This document shows, piece by piece, positions 1-7,576 of a stretch of 19,051 nt of DNA. Position numbers and translations under genes: made by a program. The stretch is from Bacteroidota bacterium (GTDB taxonomy: Bacteria > Bacteroidota > Bacteroidia > Bacteroidales > Lentimicrobiaceae): positions 1 through 19,051 of the forward strand of contig JAEYSM010000035.1 of NCBI GenBank assembly GCA_023434665.1, given 5' to 3'. The notes beneath the pieces are model-generated. The model saw only the letters and a list, made by a program, of their open reading frames with translations, was not told the DNA's origin and made no database searches. Position 1 is the stretch's first letter; every line of letters starts with the position of its first letter.

Positions 1-668
1 GCATAGGCATGGTAATAATCGTCATTATCATCAAAAACCGTATTATTCGTACACTGATGAAAATCGAGAATCATCGCCATAGTCACTGAAGGGCAACCGG
101 CATAACTTCTCGTCTGGGTAACGGGATCCATGGGACAAAGATCACTATATGGCGAAGTCTGCGTCCAGTTAGTTTTCAGCCATCCATTTCCCGTTGCAGG
201 CCACTGATCATACTTTTCACGTTGGCCGGATGTGCTGATGATGCGCTGCTCAAACCGGTCGAAAATACCGGGATACTGCCAGTACAGGTCAAGCTTCCGG
301 CTGATATCTGCCTTAATAAGCTGATACAACGGATTCAGGGCATCCGGGGAACCGAAATTACTCTCGAACGAATACGCCAGCACTTTTGGCATGAAAGAGG
401 GGACAGGCACCACCACGTAGCCCACGGGACTAAGATTGAACACCCATGCCGCGGGGCGGTCATTAACGCACATCAGCGAACGCGAGTAGATGGCGAACGA
501 ACCATCGGTAAAACGGCTCAGATGCTGAACTGCCATTTCCTGCGCTTTACCGGCAGTTATCATGGCTGAATTATCCCACCGGTCATCAGGGTTTATACCG
601 GCCTGCAGCCTCAGGTTAAAGACGCACAATAAGAAAATCAAAACAGCAAAGAACGGAAAGCGTTTCAT
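1..668 (-). CDS. Peptidase C10 (streptopain-like) precursor, C-terminus beyond window
   Basis: The reading frame opens with ATG at 668 and runs 222 codons off the left edge. Residues 1-23 form a signal peptide (MKRFPFFAVLIFLLCVFNL, then LQAG). Residues about 30-130 resemble the Spi inhibitory propeptide of C10 zymogens (AWVFNLSPVGYVVVPVPSF). From about residue 160 the mature-domain start is recognisable: NGWLKTNWTQTSPYSDLCP, followed by YAGCPSVTMAMILDF, where the family has GCxATAMAQI; C192 would be the catalytic cysteine. The catalytic histidine lies beyond the window. It is expected to be a secreted cysteine protease activated by removal of the propeptide. A perfect Bacteroidetes -7 box lies 20 bases upstream. 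The assignment rests on remembered family motifs, but two separate motifs agree. Confidence 0.8.
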   Translation of the reverse strand, partial: MKRFPFFAVLIFLLCVFNLRLQAGINPDDRWDNSAMITAGKAQEMAVQHLSRFTDGSFAIYSRSLMCVNDRPAAWVFNLSPVGYVVVPVPSFMPKVLAYSFESNFGSPDALNPLYQLIKADISRKLDLYWQYPGIFDRFEQRIISTSGQREKYDQWPATGNGWLKTNWTQTSPYSDLCPMDPVTQTRSYAGCPSVTMAMILDFHQCTNNTVFDDNDDYYHAY

Positions 669-687
669 ATCAAACATATTTATCGTA

Positions 688-695
688 CAAATTTA
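688..695 (-). promoter_or_regulatory. -7 box (TAAATTTG) of the C10 peptidase gene
   Basis: On the minus strand this is a perfect TAnnTTTG, the Bacteroidetes -7 consensus, about 20 bases before the ATG at 668. No clear TTTG is present at the -33 position, so this is a half-supported promoter. Confidence 0.45.
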
Positions 696-783
696 TAATA
701 AATATATTTGCCGTGCCGGAATTTTTTCAGCAATATTTCTGCTATTATTGCCTGATGAGCTTACCTCTTGTCCCTCGGGACGA

Positions 784-1428
784 TCATTCCTTAACTGAAG
801 AGGAATAAAATCTTTCCCTGAGAGCCGTTACATATCGCTTGAGAGTAATCATGCCCTGCTTATGTGGTTCCTTATTATACTTCTCAGCCAGGTCGGGAAA
901 TTCTTCCAGCATTATCAACATTCTTTCATCTGACAAAGGTTCCATTTTTGCAGATTCCACATTCAGTACATACCAGTAACGGGGCACGGCAAGAAATGCA
1001 TTGGCCATAGCAGCACCCACTGCCCCGGTCGTTGCAGATAAAAGACTTGTCTGCCTATAACGCTCCTCATCAGTCGTACCTCCCAGAAAGAAAATTTCAC
1101 CATTTATTTCTTCAGCGAAGGTGTAAAAATGGCCAACGTTCAACCGGCGGCAATTAAGAAAAAGAGAATCGTTTACCACTACTCCCCATGCCTCATTCTT
1201 CAGCACTTTTCGCAAAGCCTTTACATCAGAAGAGATTTTAAAGTCATTAACGCCCCATTTATCAATCTGTTTATCAGCTACTTTTTCTATCAGAATCTGG
1301 CCGGACAGCTGCGATACATTCATACGGTAATCTGATAAAGACCTGTAGATTGCAGCATTTTCCTGAGCAGAGGCAGACAAAACGATTGCAAAGAACAGTA
1401 AAGAAAAAACGGAAGCTTTAAAAAGCAT
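784..1428 (-). CDS. Hypothetical exported protein, 214 aa
   Basis: The product begins with a clear signal peptide (MLFKASVFSLLFFAIVLSASAQ) with a likely cut after SAQ. The rest is soluble and mixed alpha/beta. A central glycine/alanine-rich hydrophobic stretch at about residues 128-146 (LLSATTGAVGAAMANAFLA) could be a membrane segment or a buried helix. I do not recognise the family and assign no function. The start is supported by a two-element Bacteroidetes promoter at 1464-1495, 36 bases upstream. It lies 115 bases upstream of the C10 peptidase gene on the same strand. Because that gene has its own -7 box, co-transcription is not certain. Confidence 0.75.
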   Translation of the reverse strand: MLFKASVFSLLFFAIVLSASAQENAAIYRSLSDYRMNVSQLSGQILIEKVADKQIDKWGVNDFKISSDVKALRKVLKNEAWGVVVNDSLFLNCRRLNVGHFYTFAEEINGEIFFLGGTTDEERYRQTSLLSATTGAVGAAMANAFLAVPRYWYVLNVESAKMEPLSDERMLIMLEEFPDLAEKYNKEPHKQGMITLKRYVTALRERFYSSSVKE

Positions 1429-1463
1429 GATTCATATGATTAGGTCAGCACTTGCCGGAAGAA

Positions 1464-1495
1464 CAAAAATAGGATGTAAATATTATATTTGCAAA
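1464..1495 (-). promoter_or_regulatory. Bacteroidetes promoter for the 214-aa exported protein
   Basis: On the minus strand, TTTG (1492-1495) is followed after 20 bases by TATTTTTG (1464-1471). This matches both the -33 TTTG and the -7 TAnnTTTG elements at the usual spacing, and lies 36 bases upstream of the ATG. Confidence 0.65.
1484..1491 (+). promoter_or_regulatory. Divergent -7 box (TATATTTG) for the DUF1648 pseudogene
   Basis: This is a perfect TAnnTTTG on the plus strand, 27 bases before the ATG at 1518. It lies between the -7 and -33 elements of the minus-strand promoter, so the two promoters would compete for the same DNA. No matching -33 TTTG was seen. Confidence 0.4.
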
Positions 1496-1517
1496 AAAAA
1501 CTGAAAGGGAATAATAT

Positions 1518-2026
1518 ATGGTACGACCGCAGATTGCCATTAAGAACACAAAAACCGATTACCTGATAGAATGCGTTTTCAGTCCTTTCATTAATACTGG
1601 CATTCGGAGTAATTGCATATCAATGGAATAAATTACCTGACATAACAGCCATTCATTACAATACAGCAGGTAAGGCAAATTCTTCCGGACCAAAGTAGAT
1701 GCTTGCTGATGCCGATAATCGGAGTAATCACATGGATAGGAATGACTTACCTAACCCGATTCCCACATATATTCAACTACACAACTGAAGTAACCGAACA
1801 TAACGCAAAGAGGCTCTACACCATAGGTACCAGAACCGTCACAATCATGAAAATGCTTGTCTGCCTGTTATTATCTACAACGACTATATTATTCACAAAC
1901 TCAGCCATTGCCAATCACTCCAACATTGACCTCATAGCAATAGTGGCCTTCCTGATACTGATAACCATAACGCCTGTTCTTGTCATTCTATGTTGGTTCC
2001 CTGACAAGGCTGGCCTTACAAGATAA
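1518..2026 (+). pseudogene. DUF1648 membrane protein, broken by two frameshifts
   Basis: Three reading frames in succession make one recognisable protein. The first runs from ATG 1518 (MVRPQIAIKNTKTDYLIE) to about 1571. The second (AFSVLSLILAFGVIAYQW, then NKLPDITAIHYNTAGKANS) ends in a TAG at 1696. The third continues LLMPIIGVITWIGMTYL to a stop at 2024-2026. The LPDITAIHYNTAGK segment is the hallmark of DUF1648, where LPxxIPxHxNxxG follows the first membrane helix. The third frame has the usual PxxFNYxxEVTExNAKRLY and two further hydrophobic helices. Skipping one base at each shift gives 509-2=507 bases, an exact 168-aa protein. Function of the family is poorly known (SdpI-like membrane proteins share the domain). 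The indels are either true decay or base-calling errors. Confidence 0.75.
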
Positions 2027-2040
2027 AAAGTGATTCATTT

Positions 2041-2229
2041 GTGTCAAGCCCTAATCAGTCGTTTAAAACCACAATGTATATGTCAGGTCTATTTGCTGTC
2101 TCTGAGCTTACCTCAATAAAGAGAGAAAACGACAATCCTCTTATTTTTGATGCAACGGATGAAAAAAAGTTCAAAATAAAACTCCAGTTTTTACCTGATG
2201 CTCAATTGATTAAAATGTCAATTGAGTAG
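2041..2229 (+). CDS. Small ORF of uncertain reality, up to 62 aa
   Basis: The frame opens with GTG at 2041 (or ATG at 2074, giving 51 aa) and ends at 2227-2229. The protein is charged and soluble (RENDNPLIFDATDEKKFKIK), with no signal peptide, no membrane helix and no motif that I know. No promoter box precedes it. It lies in a gap between a decayed gene and the DUF2075 N-terminus, so it may be a leftover of another gene. Confidence 0.25.
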   Translation: MSSPNQSFKTTMYMSGLFAVSELTSIKRENDNPLIFDATDEKKFKIKLQFLPDAQLIKMSIE

Positions 2230-2365
2230 TGTTTAAGGTTATTATGTTAGTATGGCGCTCACTATTAAGCTTTATTGCCAATAATCAAGATAATTATCAA
2301 AAATCTAATGTATAACAAAAATTACTTTCTAAATTTATCCAGTGAACGGCAAATAAATTTAAATT

Positions 2366-2950
2366 ATGAATTATTACTACCATAACTTAATTGCGCTATT
2401 CATTAGCAACTCAACTAATGAGATAATAGGGGCGCTTACAAAAGAAAATCAGTTTGATGGAACATTTCTACAAAATAAATCATGGGAACAACAAATTCCA
2501 ATACTTAAAACAGCACTTCATGATCTAAGTGGTGAGATTTATTTTGAATTTTCAATACCTAGGATGGGGAAGAGAATTGACACTGTTCTCATCATTGATA
2601 ATGTAGTTTTTATTATAGAGTTCAAAGTTGGAGAGCACGTATTTCACAATTCGGATGTAGAACAAGTTTGGGACTATGCATTAGATTTAAAGAATTTCCA
2701 TAAGCCAAGTCACACTGCAGCTTTAGTTCCAATTTTAATAGCAACAGAAGCAACTCAAAACTATACTCAAATTGAGTTTACCTCTCATGATGATAATTTA
2801 ACAAGACCGATAAAAATCAATAAGCATAACCTGAGACAAGTAATTAACAACTGTATTAGACTATTTAATCATTCAACACCTATCTTGCAGGGACATTTTG
2901 CTAAAGGCGTGTATTGTCTTACCTGGAGTGGATGCGTGAGCACTGGTTAA
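2366..2950 (+). pseudogene. DUF2075 (COG3410) nuclease-helicase, N-terminal half only
   Basis: The 194-residue frame starts at ATG 2366. It is genuine to about codon 184 (base 2918), then runs into foreign sequence and stops at 2950. Residues 57-90 carry a PD-(D/E)XK-type nuclease signature: IPRMGKRIDTVLII with D72, then VVFIIEFKVG with E85 and K87 (D-x12-E-x-K). DYALDLKNFH and ALVPILIAT follow, as in the N-terminal domain of DUF2075 proteins. Those proteins normally continue into a P-loop helicase domain. That continuation is absent here but present on the other strand at 16649-15178. Joining base 2918 to the complement of base 16649 restores one 675-codon frame. The gene is AT-rich by eye (about 35% GC), like its distant half and unlike its neighbours, which suggests acquisition by transfer. 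Confidence 0.8.
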
Positions 2951-3108
2951 AAGATAAGGACTTGCTGAAGCTTAGACAAATGGTGTACAATCCTGAAAAG
3001 TACCTTCGTGAAGAAGCCCGGAATTACAAGCAATATGAAGCCACCATGGAAGAACAATTCTGGAATTCAAAAATTGACACTAAAATGTTTACATACTATG
3101 AAAAGTAA
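2919..3108 (+). pseudogene. Detached C-terminus of the CPTFY-type lipoprotein gene
   Basis: The 63-codon segment reads YLEWMREHWLKDKDLLKLRQ and ends in a stop at 3106-3108. It has no start of its own; an in-frame TAA lies at 2902-2904. It fits the C-terminal tail (YYLEWMRxxW..., FDPE or NPEK, ...MEExFW) that I recall from a family of uncharacterised Bacteroidetes lipoproteins. The main part of such a gene lies on the minus strand at 6375-4971 and breaks off at YELFLYSKG. Joining the complement of base 4971 to base 2919 gives GGG TAT TAC CTG GAG, that is SKG-YYLEW, in frame. The stop overlaps the start of the next gene in ATGAAAAGTAA, which points to translational coupling in the intact operon. 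Confidence 0.7.
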
Positions 3109-3619
3109 GATCAACCTTCTGGGCCTGCTGATAATTCCTTTCAGTAGTTGCACACCTAAATACCTGCCGTCATCATCCCAGATAGATATCAATGAATACG
3201 GATCGTACATTGAGATCACGCTGCTAAAAGGTAAACAGGCGAAAACATATATTGACGGCGAGTTAATAGCTATTGACAGTAGTACTATCGTATTACTTGA
3301 AGAGAAAACAAGAAAGTGTGAGACCGTTTTGGTAAGCGATATAAAGCATTTTGAACTAAGATATGCCAAACCGAAACGTTACTACTGGACAATTCCGATT
3401 TGTGCTGCATATCCGCTTATACATGGTTTTTATGCGGCTCTGACCATACCTATCCATCTGATAGTTACAACTATTGTGACAGCAACAGGGGAAGCCGCCT
3501 TCAAGTACAGAGATGAAGGCATTACCTATGAAAATTTAAGGATGTTTGCCCGATTCCCGCAGGGAATTCCCCCGGGTGTAGAACTGGCAGACATTAAATG
3601 GAATATGCCGGCAAGGTAG
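3098..3619 (+). CDS. Small putative lipoprotein, 173 aa
   Basis: I chose ATG 3098 because it begins a lipoprotein leader (MKSKINLLGLLIIPFSSCTP, lipobox FSSC, C18) and overlaps the upstream stop by 11 bases. An earlier in-frame ATG at 3008 would add 30 residues that belong to another gene. Residues about 36-90 look like a beta-rich domain (YIEITLLKGKQAKTYIDGEL, IDSSTIVLLEE). Residues about 94-130 are hydrophobic (WTIPICAAYPLIHGFYAALT) and could span or enter a membrane. The end is soluble. The pattern suggests a membrane-anchored envelope protein, but I do not know the family. In the restored order it follows the large lipoprotein gene in one operon. Confidence 0.7.
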   Translation: MKSKINLLGLLIIPFSSCTPKYLPSSSQIDINEYGSYIEITLLKGKQAKTYIDGELIAIDSSTIVLLEEKTRKCETVLVSDIKHFELRYAKPKRYYWTIPICAAYPLIHGFYAALTIPIHLIVTTIVTATGEAAFKYRDEGITYENLRMFARFPQGIPPGVELADIKWNMPAR

Positions 3620-3658
3620 GTTGGCCTGCTTAGTGCCGACTTCTAAATGGGATTAACC

Positions 3659-4756
3659 ATGAAAAAAGAAATCTTTTTTGGACTATTTGCGCTGCTTGTT
3701 CTAAAGACGTCGTTCGCCCAGATTGTTGATTTAACTTCTGTTGATGAATTCTTCAAGGTAACTTCAACAATAAAAGAAGGCAAAGAAGTCACTATTGAGC
3801 AGTGGAAAGATTTTGATAATTCGACGGGATATAAGGAGTATGCTCAAAGAGATGACAAAACTTATATTGATGCCATCAAGACTTCAATCAATATTGCCTT
3901 TGGGAATGAATCAATTGAAGAAAGAGACAGTATATTAAGGATAAGCAAAGAAGAAATGTCCAATAATACTCTATTGCTGTTAAAGAAACTGATTTTTATC
4001 AATTACATGGATGTAAATGATCATTTTGATTCAATCCGGTCATTCAGAGATTCATATGACTTTTCCAATCTTATCGGAAAATCAAAGCAAAGGTTAAGTT
4101 CATTTCTTGGAATACCAATAGATTCCACTATTAACCTCAAACCGGTTTATTTCTTCTTCATCCTTGCAGATGGAGCCGCAAAAGATGATGCCATATATAT
4201 TGACTTCAATTTGTTTTATAAACAAAGTGAAGCGCAAAGAATAAACTTTCTGGCTCATGAGTATTTTCATGATTTTAGGGAAAAATTTGAAAATCATGAT
4301 TTCAATTACAAATGCGATTTGAATTATATGCTTGATATGATTCAGAATGAAGGAATCGCTGACATGATTGATAAATCAGATGGTTATGAACAGTACTTTA
4401 CCGGAATTGGAGAAACTTCTGAAATGGTTGAAATATGGGTTCAACTGTACAATCAGGCACAAACTGATCTTGAAAGGCTTCAGGCAGCAGTCGTAAGATA
4501 TTCTAAAGAAGAGATTTCTGAAAAGGAAATGATTGATGAAATTCTTGAAATTTGTAAATTTAATGGACACGCGATTGGATTTTTTATGGCGAATCAGATT
4601 GTGAAAGCAGGTTATGAGAAGGAAATGCTGCTGAACTTCCATAATCCTTACGCTTTTTACAATCTTTATAATCAATCTGCTAAGGATCTTAACCTGTTTC
4701 AGTTAAGTGACGAATTCATGAAGTATTTTAGCAACATTGCAAAACCAATACAATAG
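3659..4756 (+). CDS. Secreted zinc-dependent peptidase (DUF5700-like zincin), 365 aa
   Basis: I prefer ATG 3659 over the in-frame ATG at 3647, because it starts a good signal peptide (MKKEIFFGLFALLVLKTSFA, cut before QIVD). The zincin motif HEYFH lies at residues 200-204, and NEGIAD follows with E231 as a probable third zinc ligand about 30 residues downstream, a gluzincin-like spacing. Length and layout recall the DUF5700 putative zinc peptidases, although I cannot confirm the family. The C-terminal third is helical (GHAIGFFMANQIVKAGYEKE), a segment often close to the active-site cleft in such peptidases. It is probably exported to the periplasm or beyond. The gene is intact and lies 39 bases behind the small lipoprotein on the same strand. 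Confidence 0.7.
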   Translation: MKKEIFFGLFALLVLKTSFAQIVDLTSVDEFFKVTSTIKEGKEVTIEQWKDFDNSTGYKEYAQRDDKTYIDAIKTSINIAFGNESIEERDSILRISKEEMSNNTLLLLKKLIFINYMDVNDHFDSIRSFRDSYDFSNLIGKSKQRLSSFLGIPIDSTINLKPVYFFFILADGAAKDDAIYIDFNLFYKQSEAQRINFLAHEYFHDFREKFENHDFNYKCDLNYMLDMIQNEGIADMIDKSDGYEQYFTGIGETSEMVEIWVQLYNQAQTDLERLQAAVVRYSKEEISEKEMIDEILEICKFNGHAIGFFMANQIVKAGYEKEMLLNFHNPYAFYNLYNQSAKDLNLFQLSDEFMKYFSNIAKPIQ

Positions 4757-4841
4757 CAGGAGAGTGCATTGTGAAATGTTGTTGGTTATTCATGTACTGA
4801 TGCAAATACAAAGTGCTGATGTTATTGATTATATTTTTTTA

Positions 4842-4849
4842 TACATTTG
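4842..4849 (+). promoter_or_regulatory. -7 box (TACATTTG) ahead of the barrel-protein leader
   Basis: This is a perfect TAnnTTTG, 23 bases before the GTG at 4873, in a very AT-rich stretch. The -33 position holds GATG rather than TTTG. It supports a real gene start at 4873 even though the gene is broken soon after. Confidence 0.5.
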
Positions 4850-4872
4850 TTTTTTAACCTAAAAAACATATT

Positions 4873-5025
4873 GTGAAAAGTTTATTTGTCACATTTTTAG
4901 CTTTAGCTCTAATTCCGTTTTATGCTATAGCTCAGCAGGATAATTTGTCGGAAGTTCATCAGCAGGAAACTACCCTTTTGAATAAAGGAATAATTCGTAA
5001 TAGGTATTCAATCCCTCAAAGGTGA
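4873..5025 (+). pseudogene. Signal peptide of the split beta-barrel protein gene
   Basis: GTG 4873 begins MKSLFVTFLALALIPFYAIA, a textbook signal peptide with a likely cut before QQDNLSEV. After base 4970 the frame runs through the antisense of another gene to a stop at 5023-5025. The missing body is the plus-strand barrel at 16648-17164, which itself lacks a leader. Joining base 4970 to base 16648 gives HQQET-RIALMFGGLKNY in frame: 98+517=615 bases, 204 aa. The start is supported by the -7 box at 4842. Confidence 0.65.
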
Positions 5026-6375
5026 AGTCGAACCGGTACTCGCTTCCGGGCATGGAAATTAAATATTCATCAGGTGCATTAATGTCGGCTAAAGCCTTAT
5101 CGTCAATCTTACCCTTATTGTAAATGGCTGTTGGTCTGTACTCGCCGGGCGAAACCTGTTTTTTAATATTTGTTAGCGAAACAAAGTCCAGACGCCAAGA
5201 ACCTTTATTCAGGACAAGCTTGATCTTGACTTTTGAATTTAACGGCACATTATTAAGTGGAATAACCTGCCGGTTGATGGCAATGGGTCCGTTTCAGATA
5301 CTTCTGCCTGCAATTCAAATGCATTGGTTCTTTCGTTCCACACATAACAGTCAATTCCGCCCAGTAACTCCGTTGTTGCATCAAACCTGTCTCTCATTTT
5401 TTCATCTGTCTCCAGCGTAGCAAACACCTCGCTCACATGATCACCCATATATCCCATGGCGCTATAAAATAAATAGGTTGTCATTAAAGTCTGCCTGAAA
5501 TCAATAACAAGACCCAGGTCCTCTGTTCTTTCAACATTATCAAATGTCAGATAGACCGCTTCTTTACTGCACAGATTGTCAGCATCCGAAAGTGAAAACC
5601 ATTCCTGCCGGTCGCGGTTTTTTAAAAGAGTGGTGATATTACTTTCATTTGCCCTGGCAGATGACAATGAGTAGTTGTTTTCGCAGAGATAAAAGTCATC
5701 TGCCGGCGACAAATATACTCTTTCACCTTTTCCGAGCGGATAAGCCAGAATCTTCACATCGTTAACACAGTGCGTTTCCAGTGCCTCATTTTTCATTGTT
5801 ATGGACAAAGTATTGCCGTTTAATCGTTTCTGGTTAATTGCGTCGATATCAGAATATTCCATCGAAGGAGATATAGCATTCGAAAACCCTTCTGCATCAG
5901 CATAATGGAAATTATCGTGTTCATTGAGATAAAATGTAGGACACGAACCGAAGCAAGCTTTGGGATTTGACAGGCAAATGATTCCAACGGCAATATCCAT
6001 GCCTACCAGCAATGACAATGCAGCAAGACGGGCATTTTCTGAATTCGTAATTTTAGTATTGGTTTCAAAAATTGCCACGCTATCTGTTGGAATACTAAAA
6101 GGACCCTGATACTTCAGTTTTCTGTTCAGATCGAACTGCTCACCGTTTCCGATCACAATATTTTTTGTAATGTCGACAGCCCAGGTATCTTTCAATATGC
6201 ACACATCACCGTTTTTGAGGTGAGCTTTTAGAAAAGGTTTGGTTTCCAGGTTTTCTGTTCCATGTAACAAACTGTTTTCGTCATAATAAGCAGAGCGGAA
6301 GTAATAAGTCTTGCAAGCCTGAATTCCGCATATCACAACGATAATAGTCAGAATTGAAAAGATGATTTTTTTCAT
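4970..6375 (-). pseudogene. CPTFY-type Bacteroidetes lipoprotein, frameshifted and truncated
   Basis: From ATG 6375 the leader MKKIIFSILTIIVVICGIQA ends at a lipobox cysteine (C21). A second short hydrophobic stretch at about residues 115-137 precedes CFGSCPTFYLNE at about 142. The following AEGFSNAISPSMEYSDIDAI matches a large uncharacterised Bacteroidetes lipoprotein family that I recall by its CPxxY...GAIxxGxExxD pattern. Near 5295-5310 the frame slips: ...VSET continues as GPIAINRQVIPLNNVPLNSK only if one base is added. The second frame then ends at YELFLYSKG, where sequence foreign to the gene supplies a stop at 4970. The natural tail is at 2919-3108. With the tail and one base restored the gene is 1596 bases, 531 aa. 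A two-element promoter lies at 6438-6469. Confidence 0.7.
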
Positions 6376-6437
6376 TGACCGGTTGAATTGGATGAAAATA
6401 TTGAAGAGAAATTGCTGCCACAGATTTTTCGGCTAAT

Positions 6438-6469
6438 CAAAGATAATAATTTGGGAGTAAAAAATCAAT
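6438..6469 (-). promoter_or_regulatory. Bacteroidetes promoter for the CPTFY-type lipoprotein
   Basis: On the minus strand, ATTG (6466-6469, one mismatch to TTTG) is followed after 20 bases by TATCTTTG (6438-6445), a perfect -7 box. The ATG lies 62 bases downstream. Confidence 0.5.
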
Positions 6470-6635
6470 TATATAGCAAATTATTTAGATAGGTAGTTAA
6501 AGTATATTTTAGATGGAATAGTAATGAAAATGACCTGAAATTGGGTGCTATTTCCCGGTATCATCCGGATGAAACTGAAAGCCACTTAATTAATTCATCC
6601 CGACGGATTTATAAAATTTATTTAAACTGGGCCTT

Positions 6636-7283
6636 TTAAAACTCCCCAAGATAAACCGAATTCGATAGATTCATTTCATTAACCACACTCTCATAGGTAT
6701 AGTTGCGGTAAAAAGCCCATAAGTGAATTGATCTCTGAAATTTACAGGGTAAAACCACGCTTGAATTACCTTTCTTTCGGTTACCGACATCCAGATAAGC
6801 TTTAGCCCTTAAACCGGGTTTCCACCCAACCAGAACCATGGAATCTGATTCGCGGTAGTCCTGAGAAAACAATTCTGTTTGCCATTGTATTTCTATTGTG
6901 TACTTATTCCGATTAATTGATATAATTACGGGTGACGGTATCCTGCCCTTTGCCAACATCGTTTTTTGGTAGTTGATCCTGAATTCAGGTCCTTCATCAC
7001 CATAACCGGGATTGAATAATTCTACTGCATTTTGCAAGTGATATCCTAAAGCCTTCTGAAAATGATGCGAATGCTTATCAGGCCAGCCAATTTTTACAAC
7101 ATCAAGCATCTCGCTTACAAATTTATTTACTGTTGCTAATTTTAGTTGATAATATTTCTGTTTGGGTGAGTTCATTTTGCTGCCCCTGTTTCTTGCTCTT
7201 GAGCATTGTTTGCCGTTCAATATATAGAAAACTATGTCACCACAAACGCCGGTGGTCAGTCCATTTGGTAATATCCTTGCCAT
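6636..7283 (-). CDS. DUF6266 family protein, 215 aa
   Basis: The N-terminus MARILPNGLTTGVCGDIVFY followed by ILNGKQCSRAR is the usual opening of DUF6266 proteins (NGxxGxxxGxVVFYxxNGxQxxR). K/Q-rich helical residues come next, then NAVELFNPGYGDEGPEFRIN at about 87-106, the conserved W in IEIQWQTELFSQDY, and a C-terminal NLSNSVYLGEF resembling the family's VSxSxYLG ending. Family members are common in Bacteroidetes, often in several copies, and have no established function. There is no signal peptide or membrane helix, so it is probably cytoplasmic. No TAnnTTTG box is visible upstream. The next gene upstream on the same strand is the replication protein, 293 bases away. Confidence 0.7.
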   Translation of the reverse strand: MARILPNGLTTGVCGDIVFYILNGKQCSRARNRGSKMNSPKQKYYQLKLATVNKFVSEMLDVVKIGWPDKHSHHFQKALGYHLQNAVELFNPGYGDEGPEFRINYQKTMLAKGRIPSPVIISINRNKYTIEIQWQTELFSQDYRESDSMVLVGWKPGLRAKAYLDVGNRKKGNSSVVLPCKFQRSIHLWAFYRNYTYESVVNEMNLSNSVYLGEF

Positions 7284-7375
7284 GATGATTTTGGTTTATT
7301 GGTTGATTTTTTGCTTTTTAATTTTAAAATCCATCTCCGTTTAACTTGTACTGATTATTGTTTAAGAGGATACAG

Positions 7376-7471
7376 CAGCGGTATATGAGCGGTGGTTATC
7401 CGCTGTTGACATGATCGCTGATTGTAATGGGACCGTTGGAACACCGCTGAAGTATTGCAGAAACATCGCTG
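7376..7471. repeat. Cluster of AGCGG / CCGCT motifs in a 293-base spacer
   Basis: The spacer 7284-7576 contains no convincing gene. Within it, AGCGG occurs at 7377 and 7388, and its complement CCGCT or the shorter CGCTG occurs at 7400, 7416, 7444 and 7467. The distances are irregular (11 to 28 bases). It may be a set of half-sites for a DNA-binding protein or remnants of a hairpin. With so short a motif, chance is possible. Confidence 0.25.
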
Positions 7472-7576
7472 AAAGGGTTAATCATACAACACTCAGAAAT
7501 CAGTCATAAAAATGTTAAGTGCTTTTTCTCAAAACAGTCAGCGCCACTTCTCTTCTTTCTTTTACAACCATAGCTT

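Noticed and set aside
770..781. GTCCCTCGGGAC hairpin after the 214-aa gene
   Set aside because: The stem is only 4-5 pairs and no U-run follows; it could be a chance palindrome.
222..798. Two plus-strand open frames at the left end
   Set aside because: They are antisense to the C10 peptidase frame, which has a signal peptide and family motifs.
2919..4970. A simple inversion of 2919-4970 as the whole explanation
   Set aside because: It would repair the lipoprotein gene but leave DUF2075 and the barrel protein broken. The three-block order repairs all three.
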